NCBI RefSeq assembly: GCF_022761115.1 | Contig: NZ_JAKWJS010000003.1 | Span: forward strand, 124,001-188,000 | Reading direction: 5' to 3' | Source of the DNA: Dyella sp. RRB7 | GTDB taxonomy: Bacteria; Pseudomonadota; Gammaproteobacteria; Xanthomonadales; Rhodanobacteraceae | Length of the DNA: 64,000 bases | Shown: positions 27,984 through 35,554 of the stretch, one piece after another | Layout of the letters: every line of letters begins with the position of its first letter | Numbering within the stretch: the first letter of the stretch is position 1 | Notes under the pieces: generated by a model | What the model was told of the DNA's origin: nothing | Database searches by the model: none | What the model saw: the letters and a program-made list of their open reading frames with translations, nothing else | Program-made: the position numbers and the translations under genes

Positions 27984-28562
27984 ATGCTCACCCTTCAATT
28001 CCCCGGCTCCCGCCAATTGATCGACGCGATCGACGCCGCCGTCGCCCACGACAGCACCCGCGCCGTCACCGACAGCCTGCGCAACAGCCTGTGCGACCTG
28101 ATCCGCGGCCAGCAAGTGAAGCTGCCCGAGTGCGTGTTCGAAACCGCCGAAGGCCGCTACGCCCGCCGCGAGCTGTACCGCAGCGAAGAGCACGGCTACT
28201 GCGTGGTCGCCATGACCTGGGGCCCCGGCCAAGGCACCCCCATCCATGACCACTGCGGCATGTGGTGCGTGGAAGGCGTCTGGAGCGGCGCACTGGAAGT
28301 CGTCCAGTACGAGCGCCTCGCCGACGAGGACGGCCACTACCGCTTCCAGCCCGTCGGCTCCATCCAGGCCGGCCCCGGCTCCGCCGGCAGCCTGATCCCG
28401 CCCCACGAATACCACACCATCCGCAACCCCAGCGGCGACACCGTGGCGGTCAGCCTGCACATCTACTCCGGCCCGATGACCCACTGCGCCGTCTTCCAGC
28501 CCCTAGGCCACGACCAGTACCTGCGCTCCGATCGCCAACTGGGACTCGACCCGGTCCATTGA
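27984..28562 (+). CDS. Cysteine dioxygenase family protein
   Basis: 192-aa cupin with the iron ligands H88 and H90 (PIHDHCGMWCVEG) and H144 (PHEYHTIRN). CDO-type enzymes oxidise cysteine to cysteine sulfinate; bacterial homologues may instead act on 3-mercaptopropionate. Cys91 next to the second His is unlike the Cys-Tyr crosslink position of the animal enzyme. It lies 67 nt after the MetX-family gene, suggesting a cysteine-metabolism pairing. It ends 25 nt before the tRNA-Leu gene. Confidence 0.85.
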   Translation: MLTLQFPGSRQLIDAIDAAVAHDSTRAVTDSLRNSLCDLIRGQQVKLPECVFETAEGRYARRELYRSEEHGYCVVAMTWGPGQGTPIHDHCGMWCVEGVWSGALEVVQYERLADEDGHYRFQPVGSIQAGPGSAGSLIPPHEYHTIRNPSGDTVAVSLHIYSGPMTHCAVFQPLGHDQYLRSDRQLGLDPVH

Positions 28563-28574
28563 ACACGGCATAAT
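28546..28574 (+). promoter_or_regulatory. Sigma-70 promoter of tRNA-Leu
   Basis: -35 TCGACC (4/6) at 28546-28551, 17-nt spacer, -10 CATAAT (5/6) at 28569-28574, about 14 nt before the mature tRNA. The -35 box lies within the last codons of the cysteine dioxygenase gene. Confidence 0.6.
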
Positions 28575-28587
28575 TGCCGCTTGCAGT

Positions 28588-28673
28588 GCCGGTGTGGCGG
28601 AATGGTAGACGCGGTGGACTCAAAATCCACTGGCAGCGATGTCGTGTAGGTTCGAGTCCTATCACCGGTACCA
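28588..28673 (+). tRNA. leuX: tRNA-Leu (anticodon CAA)
   Basis: 86-nt class II tRNA with a long variable arm. Acceptor GCCGGTG pairs with CACCGGT (G-U at the first pair), the anticodon stem-loop is GTGGA-CTCAAAA-TCCAC (CAA, reads UUG), the T-loop is GTTCGAGTC, and CCA is encoded. Its 3' end is the probable integration site of the element that follows. Confidence 0.95.
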
Positions 28674-28674
28674 A
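28658..28674 (+). other. Putative attL core in the 3' end of tRNA-Leu
   Basis: CCTATCACCGGTACCAA within the T-arm and acceptor stem of tRNA-Leu. The sequence CCTATCACC-TACCAA recurs at 43613-43627 with the GG missing. The integrase gene begins 186 nt further on, the usual geometry for tRNA-targeting elements. Confidence 0.55.
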
Positions 28675-28716
28675 GCAAACGTTTCAGGACGTCCCATAGA
28701 GTCCAAGGAACGTAGG

Positions 28717-28744
28717 AAAAGCCCGCAAATATGCGGGTTTTTTT
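28717..28744 (+). terminator. Intrinsic terminator after tRNA-Leu
   Basis: CCCGCA-AATA-TGCGGG hairpin (28722-28737) preceded by AAAA and followed by seven T. It ends tRNA-Leu transcription before the integrase. Confidence 0.88.
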
Positions 28745-28757
28745 ATGCCCGCTCGCT

Positions 28758-28816
28758 CCATGGTGTCCATACCGTACCATGGAATCTCACCCTCTTTGGG
28801 GGTATATCTAGGGGTA
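28758..28816 (+). promoter_or_regulatory. Left-end integrase arm sites and inverted repeat
   Basis: CCATGGT (28758-28764) and ACCATGG (28776-28782) form a 7-bp inverted repeat. Next comes GGGGGTATATCTAGGGGTA (28798-28816), present with one mismatch at the other end of the element (43546-43564), plus an inverted ATACCCCC at 28850-28857 next to the integrase start. Repeated GGGGTA motifs flanking a P4-type integrase are plausible arm-type binding sites. Confidence 0.55.
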
Positions 28817-28859
28817 TCAGGGGCATGCAGCCCTCTCCTTGATTACCGGATACCCCCAC

Positions 28860-30098
28860 ATGCCGCCGATCACCGACATCGCGCTGCGCAAAGCAAAACC
28901 TCGGGACAAGCCCTACAAGATGGCGGTGGGCAATGGCCTCTATCTGCTCATCAACCCAACCGGGTCGAAGCTCTGGCGCTGGAAGTACCGCGTTGCCGGC
29001 AAAGAGAAACTGCTGGCGCTCAGCGCCTATCCCACCTTTTCTCTGCAGGACGCCCGCCAGCGCTGCGAGGAAGAGCGCCGACGCCTGGCGCTGGGCGAAG
29101 ACCCCAGTGAAACGCGCAAGGCACAGAAGATGGCCAAGACGCGCGCCGACGTGATCGCAGCAGATACCTTCGAACGCGTCGCACGCGAATGGATGGCGTG
29201 GCGGGAGTCCCGGGGCGATACCGCGGAGACCACAGCATCGAAGGACCGCTGGCGCCTGGAGTCGTACCTCTTCCCTCACATCGGCCAGCGCCCCATCACC
29301 GAGATCACCGCCCTCGAGCTTCGCGACGTGCTGAAGAAGGCCGAGGACGCCGGCAAGCGCGAGACCGCCAGCCGAGTGAAGATCAACGCAGGCCAGGTGT
29401 TCCGCTGGGCCGTCCTCGAGGGACGCACACATAGCGACATCACCGCCAGCCTGCGTGGCCTCTTCACGACGCCCAAGCCGACCCACCGCGCCACCATCAC
29501 CGACCCTAAGCAGATCGGCGAGCTCCTGCGCGCGATCGAGGGCTACACCGGGCAATTTGTCACCCTGTCCGCACTGAAGCTCGCGCCGCTCGTGTTCGTG
29601 CGCCCGGGGGAGCTGCGCCAGGCAGCGTGGAGCGAGTTCGATCTCGATCAGGCAATGTGGCGCATCCCCGGCGAGCGCATGAAGATGAAGGCCGCTCACC
29701 TGGTTCCGCTGTCGACACAGGCAGTCGAGGTGCTGCGCGAGCTACACAAGCTCACGGGCCACGGCCATTACGTGTTCCCCGGCGTTCGCACCGCCACCCG
29801 CCCGATGTCCGAGAACACCGTGAATGCTGCCCTCCGCGGTCTGGGCTACACGACAGAGCAGATGACTGGCCACGGCTTCCGCAGCATGGCAGCCACCCGC
29901 CTCAATGAGATGGGCTGGAACGCGGATGCGATCGAGCGCCAGCTCGCGCACGCTGAGTCCAACAAGGTCCGCGAGGCCTACACGCATGCCGCGCAGTATC
30001 TGGATGAACGTCGAGACATGATGCAGGCGTGGGCCGACTACCTGGATGGCTTGCGTGCTGGTGGTAACGTTGTGCCAATCCGTGCTCAGGCCGGATGA
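28860..30098 (+). CDS. int: Tyrosine integrase, P4/DUF4102 type
   Basis: 412-aa site-specific recombinase. The N-terminal DUF4102 arm-binding domain (LTD-like start ITDIALRKAKPRDKPYKM) precedes a SAM-like core-binding domain and the catalytic domain. Catalytic residues: R248 (RPGELR), H338-R341 (GHGFR), H364 (LAH) and probably Y374 (REAYTHA). ATG 28860 follows directly after an inverted GGGGGTA site. It is adjacent to tRNA-Leu, its likely target. Confidence 0.95.
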   Translation: MPPITDIALRKAKPRDKPYKMAVGNGLYLLINPTGSKLWRWKYRVAGKEKLLALSAYPTFSLQDARQRCEEERRRLALGEDPSETRKAQKMAKTRADVIAADTFERVAREWMAWRESRGDTAETTASKDRWRLESYLFPHIGQRPITEITALELRDVLKKAEDAGKRETASRVKINAGQVFRWAVLEGRTHSDITASLRGLFTTPKPTHRATITDPKQIGELLRAIEGYTGQFVTLSALKLAPLVFVRPGELRQAAWSEFDLDQAMWRIPGERMKMKAAHLVPLSTQAVEVLRELHKLTGHGHYVFPGVRTATRPMSENTVNAALRGLGYTTEQMTGHGFRSMAATRLNEMGWNADAIERQLAHAESNKVREAYTHAAQYLDERRDMMQAWADYLDGLRAGGNVVPIRAQAG

Positions 30099-30125
30099 CC
30101 AGCAACGCAACAGGGGACAATCAGG

Positions 30126-30530
30126 ATGAATATTCCTTCTGATCGGCAGATCTTTGAGGCCGTCTACGCCATGTATGTCAGTGACTACCTGGTGCAAGAG
30201 CACGAACAGACGCAACGCAGGGTGTATTTCCCAATCGACGTCGCGGCAGTAGCGAAGAAGCTACGCTGCAGTACGCATATCCTGTTCGGTCGGCTCTACC
30301 ACGACCTTGCGAAAAGGTACGACCCCGCAACAGAGCCAAATGTCAGCGGCGCCGTATTCCTGATCCAAGCAGGTTCTGACAGGCACTGCATCCACTTCCC
30401 CTACATGGTTGCCATCCTCGCAGGCCTACGAGAGCAACGTAGGGTCCAGGTATATACGTGGGCCATATCGCTCGCGGCCCTTGCCCTTTCGGCAGCCAGC
30501 CTTCTGGTCAGCCTGGCCAATAGGCATTGA
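30126..30530 (+). CDS. Small protein with C-terminal membrane helix, unknown function
   Basis: 134 aa, starting MNIPSDRQIFEAVYAMYVSD with an AGGGGAC ribosome-binding site. The body is soluble and helical, with a winged-helix-like feel (AAVAKKLRCSTHILFGRLYHDL), and it ends in one hydrophobic helix (WAISLAALALSAASLLVSLA). The family is not recognised. Its place next to the integrase marks it as element cargo. Confidence 0.6.
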   Translation: MNIPSDRQIFEAVYAMYVSDYLVQEHEQTQRRVYFPIDVAAVAKKLRCSTHILFGRLYHDLAKRYDPATEPNVSGAVFLIQAGSDRHCIHFPYMVAILAGLREQRRVQVYTWAISLAALALSAASLLVSLANRH

Positions 30531-30562
30531 TGCAGTGTCAGGGCGAGCGGCTGCAATTCGCA

Positions 30563-30652
30563 GGGCGAAATTCCCGGCTGCATTTGAGGAGGGCGAATTT
30601 CCCTGAATTTATCGTGTTCTGACAATGGCAGTTGTCAGAGGTCGATAAATTC
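30563..30652. repeat. Nested inverted and direct repeats (possible operator or cis-acting site)
   Basis: GGGCGAAATTCCC (30563-30575) and GGGCGAATTTCCC (30591-30603) are near-identical direct repeats. They are followed by GAATTTATCG (30605-30614) and its perfect reverse complement CGATAAATTC (30643-30652). Between these arms lies a second inverted repeat TGACAA (30620-30625) and TTGTCA (30632-30637). The region is non-coding and unusually AT-rich for this window. Confidence 0.7.
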
Positions 30653-30789
30653 CCTGTTTTAATCGTCGCCGGGGGCTCCCCCCAAAAAACCGACCGCGCC
30701 AACCCTTTGGAATTGCAGCGAAACTTCAGTGGCGAGTAGCAAATGGCGCTGTTAGGCTGAAACCACCGACCCAAACGGAGGTAACAGAC

Positions 30790-31008
30790 ATGCGCAACCG
30801 CATCAGAGAACTGACGAGAGGCGACAAGGTGCTCTGCCTGATCGAGATCTCGCACGACGCCTATCCGGAGAATCGCCAGTACGTGACCGAGGTTCATCAG
30901 ATCCTCCCCGGCGGGAAAAGAACGCGGGGGGTTTGGGACAGCAGCACTTCGTACGCCGATCCCGAGGAAGCGTGGCGCAAGGGCCAGCAGCATTTCGACG
31001 ATCACTGA
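30790..31008 (+). CDS. Hypothetical 72-aa protein
   Basis: Starts MRNRIRELTRGDKVLC with a very good ribosome-binding site (GGAGGTAACAGAC before ATG). It is a compact alpha/beta protein with GGKRTRGVWDSSTSYADPEEAW. Family not recognised. The strong translation signal and the element context support a real gene. Confidence 0.65.
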   Translation: MRNRIRELTRGDKVLCLIEISHDAYPENRQYVTEVHQILPGGKRTRGVWDSSTSYADPEEAWRKGQQHFDDH

Positions 31009-31088
31009 CGCCGTGGCGCCGTACCGCTGCTTGCGTGGTGCGACCTATGGTTCGACCATTGGTCACTATAAGGTCGGGGAGACCACGC

Positions 31089-31682
31089 ATGGCAAAGGCT
31101 CCTGTAGACGCGCGTGATCGGACGCTCGGCCTCTATTCGATCGACGACTTGTACAAGAAGTTGTTGTGGGAGTTCGGCGAATTTGAGCGACTGTCCCAGG
31201 GAGACCTGTCGCCCAATCTCCCTGCCTGTTATATGGCCCAGAATGCGGCCGCGACAGCGTGGCATATGGGTGACTGGCTTTCGGCCGAGATCGACGCGCT
31301 CGGGCTTTGGGTTTCGGTTTCCACGCTCACTGGGAGGTCGCTGAAGAGGCGGCAAGATCTCCAGAGCTGGATGAGGGAGAACCTTGGACTTCTCGCCTGC
31401 GAGCAGATTGCCGATGCGACGAAGCATGCCCAGCTCTTTGCCTGGGTACATCTCCCTGGCTTTTCCACCGAAACCAAGTTCTACAACTTCTATGGCGAAG
31501 TCGATGCCGGCGGAGTCGTCACGGCCGTGCATCACTACGAAGAAGCCACCACGCCGATACCGAAAGTGGTTCTCATGGAGGGGACTCACCGCGGCATCTA
31601 TGAACTTGCACCGCTACTTGAGAGCTCCATCTCTTGGTGGAACGATCTACTTGGCACCATACGTTACTCGCAGGGCAAGTGA
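31089..31682 (+). CDS. Hypothetical 197-aa protein
   Basis: Starts MAKAPVDARDRTLGLYSID, with GGGGAGA upstream. It is a soluble, mixed protein with many aromatic residues (LLWEFGEFERL, AATAWHMGDWLSAEIDALGLW, SISWWNDLLGTIRY) and no signal peptide. It resembles conserved proteins of unknown function found on integrative elements, but I cannot name a family. The last gene of the left plus-strand block. Confidence 0.6.
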   Translation: MAKAPVDARDRTLGLYSIDDLYKKLLWEFGEFERLSQGDLSPNLPACYMAQNAAATAWHMGDWLSAEIDALGLWVSVSTLTGRSLKRRQDLQSWMRENLGLLACEQIADATKHAQLFAWVHLPGFSTETKFYNFYGEVDAGGVVTAVHHYEEATTPIPKVVLMEGTHRGIYELAPLLESSISWWNDLLGTIRYSQGK

Positions 31683-31715
31683 GATCGGGCTACCTCCGTG
31701 ACCAGCGCAACCCCA

Positions 31716-32153
31716 TCACCTACGCTGGTTCATCGCCCACTGGTCGACCTCGGACTTTTTCCACGAACGGGTAATCGGGTTCTGCTTCGGGAAGTCCGGC
31801 CTGCAGGCCACGCGCTCGAGGAAGCCACGGCGGTTTGGTGCACCCTTCGGCGTCACCATGCCCAGAAAGACCGCGCAAGCGTCGGCGCTCAACCAGCGGT
31901 CGCCGGCGACCAGGGCGGCGACCATCGTTATCGTTTCGGCATCCGCCATTGCACGTCCGCGCTGCCCACCAGCGTCATGGCCACCTCGATCCATCTCGCC
32001 ACCCCGGCTTGTAATCGGAGACTCTTTCTTCACCGCAGCAATCGCTTCACGCGCAGCCCGTTCCGCCGCCAGATACTCATCCACCGCCACTTCCGCCAAC
32101 GCACGTACGAGTCGCTCCATAGCGATCGACGGCATATTCGAACCCGGCTTCAT
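31716..32153 (-). CDS. Excisionase/AlpA-like DNA-binding protein
   Basis: 145-aa protein on the minus strand. The C-terminal half is a winged HTH of the MerR/Xis type: RWLSADACAVFLGM, then FLERVACRPDFPKQ and SWKKSEVDQWAMNQ, matching the pattern of excisionase domains with a FPxP-like turn and a terminal RxxEVxxW. The N-terminal half is helical. It faces the integrase cluster and overlaps no other gene, so it may act as Xis or as a transcription regulator. An internal start at MERLVRAL is possible. Confidence 0.6.
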   Translation of the reverse strand: MKPGSNMPSIAMERLVRALAEVAVDEYLAAERAAREAIAAVKKESPITSRGGEMDRGGHDAGGQRGRAMADAETITMVAALVAGDRWLSADACAVFLGMVTPKGAPNRRGFLERVACRPDFPKQNPITRSWKKSEVDQWAMNQRR

Positions 32154-32269
32154 CGCGCTACCTCACCAGCCCACTCCCCGCAGATCTTCGAATGGTGGGC
32201 ACAACCGCCACTGAAGCGTATAGGCCAAAAGCAAAGGCCGCTTGACGGCGCTCCCCACCGGGCGCATTC

Positions 32270-32351
32270 TCCTGCAGTCGCCGCAAAATCGGCGACCAGG
32301 CGTGAGAACCTGATACCTACTAGGCGCAACGGCGCCTATGGCGCTTTTTTT
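32270..32351 (+). ncRNA. C4 antisense RNA-like leader RNA
   Basis: An RNA ending at an intrinsic terminator (GCGCC-TAT-GGCGC then seven T, 32332-32351) contains GTGAGAACC (32302-32310) and CCTACTAGG (32316-32324). Both are complementary to downstream segments GGTTTCTCAC (32426-32435) and CCTAGTAGG (32415-32423). A competing hairpin TAGGCGC/GCGCCTA (32321-32338) overlaps the terminator. This layout, an RNA upstream of a short conserved pseudo-ORF (Icd/Ash-like, MVGVQGSHALAGF), is that of P1/P7 C4 antisense RNA. The 5' end is estimated. Confidence 0.55.
32332..32351 (+). terminator. Intrinsic terminator within the C4-like region
   Basis: GCGCC-TAT-GGCGC followed by TTTTTTT. It overlaps the alternative hairpin TAGGCGC/GCGCCTA (32321-32338), so the two structures exclude each other. 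Confidence 0.75.
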
Positions 32352-32414
32352 GTGCCCGTTGCGTTATGCCCGCTTTATGGTGGGCGTGCAGGGCAGCCAT
32401 GCGCTGGCCGGTTT

Positions 32415-32435
32415 CCTAGTAGGCCGGTTTCTCAC
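32415..32435 (+). promoter_or_regulatory. Target sequences complementary to the C4-like RNA
   Basis: CCTAGTAGG and GGTTTCTCAC, complementary (the second with one bulged T) to the two segments at 32316-32324 and 32302-32310. They lie in the mRNA leader upstream of the 32498 gene, where pairing could block translation of the small leader frame or trigger termination. Confidence 0.5.
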
Positions 32436-32497
32436 CCCTGCACGTCCGCCACCCTGCCGTAATGGCGCGGTGGACAACCAACTGCGGAGGGCTGCAT

Positions 32498-32827
32498 ATG
32501 AATGCTCGTTCGAATACTGCCATCGCCGATGAGTTCTTCACGCTCAATGGGCGCTATCTCATCGATCCCTCGTCCGCGGCCAAAGATCTGGCGATTGATG
32601 CTTCATGCTTGCTGGACGGTGTGATTCACACGGTACACGCGATCATTGACGGTCTCTCGGACAAAGGGAGCGACATGACCGCCAACGTACAGCGACAAGT
32701 GCCTGCGATGCTGTACGGGTTGGTCTACCAGCTCGAGATGGCCCAGCGCATCACTGGATCGCTCGAGCGCGCCACATTCGCCGATCAATCCAGTGGCCCG
32801 TCTTCACTGGAGGTGCATCATGAGTAA
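32498..32827 (+). CDS. DUF3077/DUF6124-like small phage protein
   Basis: 109 aa, starting MNARSNTAIADEFFTLNG with GCGGAGGG upstream. The helical core DLAIDASCLLDGVIHTVHAI and AMLYGLVYQLEMAQRITGSL resembles the DUF3077 type of small proteins common in pseudomonad and xanthomonad prophages. Function unknown. It is the first real gene behind the C4-like leader and overlaps the next gene by 8 nt. Confidence 0.6.
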   Translation: MNARSNTAIADEFFTLNGRYLIDPSSAAKDLAIDASCLLDGVIHTVHAIIDGLSDKGSDMTANVQRQVPAMLYGLVYQLEMAQRITGSLERATFADQSSGPSSLEVHHE

Positions 32828-33275
32828 GAGGCCAGAGAACATTGGTACTGCAGCCGCCATCCCGACCGAGGTTTTCATGAACGCTCCTGAGAACTCAGCT
32901 TGCGCGCTTACCGTGCTTGGCAACACGGTGAACAACATGGGTTACGCGGGGCACGGCATCAGTCATCCCCACTCTCCGCACCGCATCAAGGCCTTTACCG
33001 TGCGCGGCAACTCCATGGCCCCGCGCCTCTGCGAAGGTGACACGGTGTATGTAGACATCGAGGACACGGCACCCGCGGATGGTGAGATCTTTGCCGTGAT
33101 CGTCCATGGGGAAACGCAGATAAAGCAGATCGAGCTACGTATGGACGGGCTCCACATCGTGAGCCTGGCCTATCCGAATCGACCGGACATCGTTCCGCCG
33201 GATAGGATGCATACGCTCCATATCGCTGGCCGCGTGGCTGGCGCCATCAAGCTCAGGAAGACTCAAGACCTGTAG
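32820..33275 (+). CDS. S24/LexA-like peptidase-domain protein without HTH
   Basis: 151-aa protein beginning MSKRPENIGTAA. The LexA-type autoprotease fold is evident: RGNSMAPRLCEGDTVYVD carries the catalytic Ser, and the downstream TQIKQIELRMDG supplies the Lys. The N-terminal 60 residues do not form an obvious HTH, unlike CI or LexA. It could be an UmuD-like or anti-repressor-like switch protein of the element. It overlaps the preceding gene by 8 nt. Confidence 0.75.
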   Translation: MSKRPENIGTAAAIPTEVFMNAPENSACALTVLGNTVNNMGYAGHGISHPHSPHRIKAFTVRGNSMAPRLCEGDTVYVDIEDTAPADGEIFAVIVHGETQIKQIELRMDGLHIVSLAYPNRPDIVPPDRMHTLHIAGRVAGAIKLRKTQDL

Positions 33276-33392
33276 CCATCGGCGACCACACCGCCAGCTG
33301 ATCACTCATGCCGCGCCTAGGACGGCCATCCGAAAACCGGGCACCTTCCCCGGCTGGCGCGGCACCTTATCGAAGGGCGCAAAGGTGTGCGC

Positions 33393-34553
33393 ATGGCAGT
33401 CCAATCGCTCTCCGATTACTTGTCTCTCGCGGAGACATTGGAAGCCCTCGGTGTAACGAAAGGCAACTTCTGTCGAGCCATTGAAGAGGGAAAGGTGACT
33501 CTACCCGCCTATCTTCGCTCAGGCCTCCAGCCGTTTCTTGCCGACTTCCTGTCTGGCCTCTTTCACGAGCCGGACAGCGACAAGATGAACTTCGAGGTAG
33601 CGGAATACCTAGGTCGTGACAGGACCCGCGGCGGTCACCAGCTGCTGTCCGACCTCTTGGATACCCGCAAGGATGGAAAGGAGTGGAGTAGCCGCCACGG
33701 TCTTCGCGCGAAGCTCCACCTGCTCAAGCCTTGGGAAGGTTGGTTCATTGCCTTCCCTCACAGTCCGCCATGGAGCGATTGGCGGAACACTGCAGGGCTC
33801 AGTGGCACCGAGTGCGTGATTCACCCTGAGCAGCTCGGTGACGACGATGTGTCTGTCGAAGGCTTGCTGCTGAATCACATGCAGCCAGTTGGCCCAGATG
33901 ACCCGCACTTTCCACACTTTGCGCTCTCCGGCACGGTCCGCCTGACGCCCGACACATTGCTCCGCTGGGCACGATCTGGACGCTTTGCCAGCCCCGTACG
34001 AGTGACGCCGCCATCGTGGTGGGCCAGCGAGGGCACGCTTATCCCGTGGACGCCTCAGGGCACCCCCAAGAACTACTTCGCCCTGCGGTACCCAACGACC
34101 GAGGGCTATACGGACATGCCCGCCACCAGCCTCCAGGTCGTACCTATCCATGGCTGGCATGACACACCTGCCGATGATGACCTGCTATTCCGCAGAGAAG
34201 ACGTCGAGGTCTTGCAGGGTGGGACGACAGGGGTTGCAATGGCCGGAGCCTTGTCGATCGCGGACAGTCGGCCTACCGACGCAACCGTCCTTCCCGGACA
34301 TAGCGGGCGCAGACAGGACGCTATAGCCCGAGAGATCGAGGTCGCTATTGCGCGCATGGAGAACGGTGGTACGCGCGCGAGCATTAATCAGCACACCGTG
34401 ATGGCCGAACTCGTCCAGCGCGCGGGCACAACGGGTTGCTGCATCACTGAAGTGGCGGACGGCGGTAAGGCTGTCATTTGGCTAGACGATGAAGGGCAAC
34501 AGCAAAAGCTGACCAAGGAAGCACTGAAGAAGCGCCTGCAACGCCGTCCCTGA
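33393..34553 (+). CDS. Large hypothetical protein of the element
   Basis: 386 aa, starting MAVQSLSDYLSLAETLEALG, with AAAGG 7 nt upstream (an in-frame GTG at 33387 is an alternative). The N-terminal part reads like a small HTH (LGVTKGNFCRAIEEGKVTLP). The C-terminal 90 residues (ARMENGGTRASINQHTVMAELVQRAG...KEALKKRLQR) look like a second helical domain. No family recognised; similar long proteins precede AlpA and primase genes in satellites and prophages. Confidence 0.6.
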   Translation: MAVQSLSDYLSLAETLEALGVTKGNFCRAIEEGKVTLPAYLRSGLQPFLADFLSGLFHEPDSDKMNFEVAEYLGRDRTRGGHQLLSDLLDTRKDGKEWSSRHGLRAKLHLLKPWEGWFIAFPHSPPWSDWRNTAGLSGTECVIHPEQLGDDDVSVEGLLLNHMQPVGPDDPHFPHFALSGTVRLTPDTLLRWARSGRFASPVRVTPPSWWASEGTLIPWTPQGTPKNYFALRYPTTEGYTDMPATSLQVVPIHGWHDTPADDDLLFRREDVEVLQGGTTGVAMAGALSIADSRPTDATVLPGHSGRRQDAIAREIEVAIARMENGGTRASINQHTVMAELVQRAGTTGCCITEVADGGKAVIWLDDEGQQQKLTKEALKKRLQRRP

Positions 34554-34680
34554 GGGACGCGATTGGGTCGCGAAGGGACACGACCGGGACGCCATCGGGA
34601 CACGACAGGGACGCTTGTTGCGCGATCTCGAATGTGTGGCATTTGGTTCATCCACATCACAACTGACGTGGAGCGCCACC

Positions 34681-34917
34681 ATGCAAACCCATGCCGTCTC
34701 ACAGCCCGCCGTAACGTCTCCTCCCCCGCCCAGCCTGCTTCGCATCAGCGACGTGCAACGCCGTACCGGCCTCAGCCGCGGCACGATCTATCGCTTGGTG
34801 GCCGCCGGCGAGTTCCCGCGTCAGATCCGCCTCACCGAAGCGACTACGGCCTGGGTCGAGTCCGAAGTGACGTTCTGGATCGAAAGCCGCATCGCCGCCA
34901 GCAAGGCGGCGCAGTGA
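34681..34917 (+). CDS. alpA: AlpA-family transcriptional regulator
   Basis: 78-aa protein. The MerR-like HTH is LLRISDVQRRTGLSRGTIYRL followed (residues about 40-58) by EFPRQIRLTEATTAWVESEV, the standard AlpA pattern. In P4-like elements and islands AlpA activates excision genes. Its TGA overlaps the next ATG (TGATG), opening a run of coupled genes. Confidence 0.85.
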   Translation: MQTHAVSQPAVTSPPPPSLLRISDVQRRTGLSRGTIYRLVAAGEFPRQIRLTEATTAWVESEVTFWIESRIAASKAAQ

Positions 34918-35225
34918 TGAGCTGCCGCCAGAAACGCCAACGCCCGGCTGGCACCGGGCGTCAGGGCAAAGCTAAGGATCTTCCGTCACTCAACGATACC
35001 ACCGCTAGCGCCCAGCGTGCGCGATTGCTGGCGGCATTGAAGCACAAAGCTATCGACACCATCACTATCCGCCGACATCTATCCATCCTTATGCCGGCAG
35101 CGCGCATAAAGGAGCTGCGGGATCAGGGGCACCGCATCGTCACGGCGCGTGTCGGCCGATACGACGATCAAGGACGCCCGCACCGCAACGTTGCGCTGTA
35201 CACGCTTGTTGGGGGCGCGAAATGA
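34917..35225 (+). CDS. HTH domain protein of the primase operon
   Basis: 102 aa. The conserved stretch ARLLAALKHKAIDTITIRRH and LSILMPAARIKELRDQGHRI is the HTH_39-like fold often encoded before phage primases. The N-terminal part is basic (MSCRQKRQRPAGTGRQGKAK) and may bind DNA. It is coupled to both neighbours (TGATG upstream, ATGA downstream). Confidence 0.7.
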   Translation: MSCRQKRQRPAGTGRQGKAKDLPSLNDTTASAQRARLLAALKHKAIDTITIRRHLSILMPAARIKELRDQGHRIVTARVGRYDDQGRPHRNVALYTLVGGAK

Positions 35226-35554
35226 ACCGCCTCACCGCTCTCTTCCAGTCCAAGCGCAAGGCCGCCAGCGAAAACACTTATGACCGTGCACGCCGGCGCT
35301 ATCTACGGAACGGCATGACCGCAGACATGGCAGACCTTCTGGTCACTATGGCCAAGGTCCTGGACATGCCGCCTGACGAACGCAACACGTCCCAGGCTGG
35401 GCTGGCGCTGCAGGCCCGCTACCGTGCGTACTACCTCATGGCGGAAAACGACTTCGCTGCCATTGCGGACAACCGCGCCTTTGCCACGTTCAAGCGGGAG
35501 CTCGATCGGCTCAACCAGAAGGCAGTGGCCGCGGCAATGGAGCTGCAGGCATGA
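35222..35554 (+). CDS. Hypothetical 110-aa protein of the primase operon
   Basis: MNRLTALFQSKRKAASENTY, then a helical protein (DMADLLVTMAKVLDMPPDER and the following coiled segment). Coupled by ATGA overlaps to both neighbours. Family not recognised; conserved placement suggests an accessory role in replication. Confidence 0.6.
   Translation: MNRLTALFQSKRKAASENTYDRARRRYLRNGMTADMADLLVTMAKVLDMPPDERNTSQAGLALQARYRAYYLMAENDFAAIADNRAFATFKRELDRLNQKAVAAAMELQA

Noticed and set aside
32338-32532. Short frame starting MALFLCPLRYARFMVGV
   Set aside because: It resembles the Icd/Ash-type pseudo-frame of C4-RNA regions and is probably conserved because of the RNA, not as a protein; not listed as a gene.
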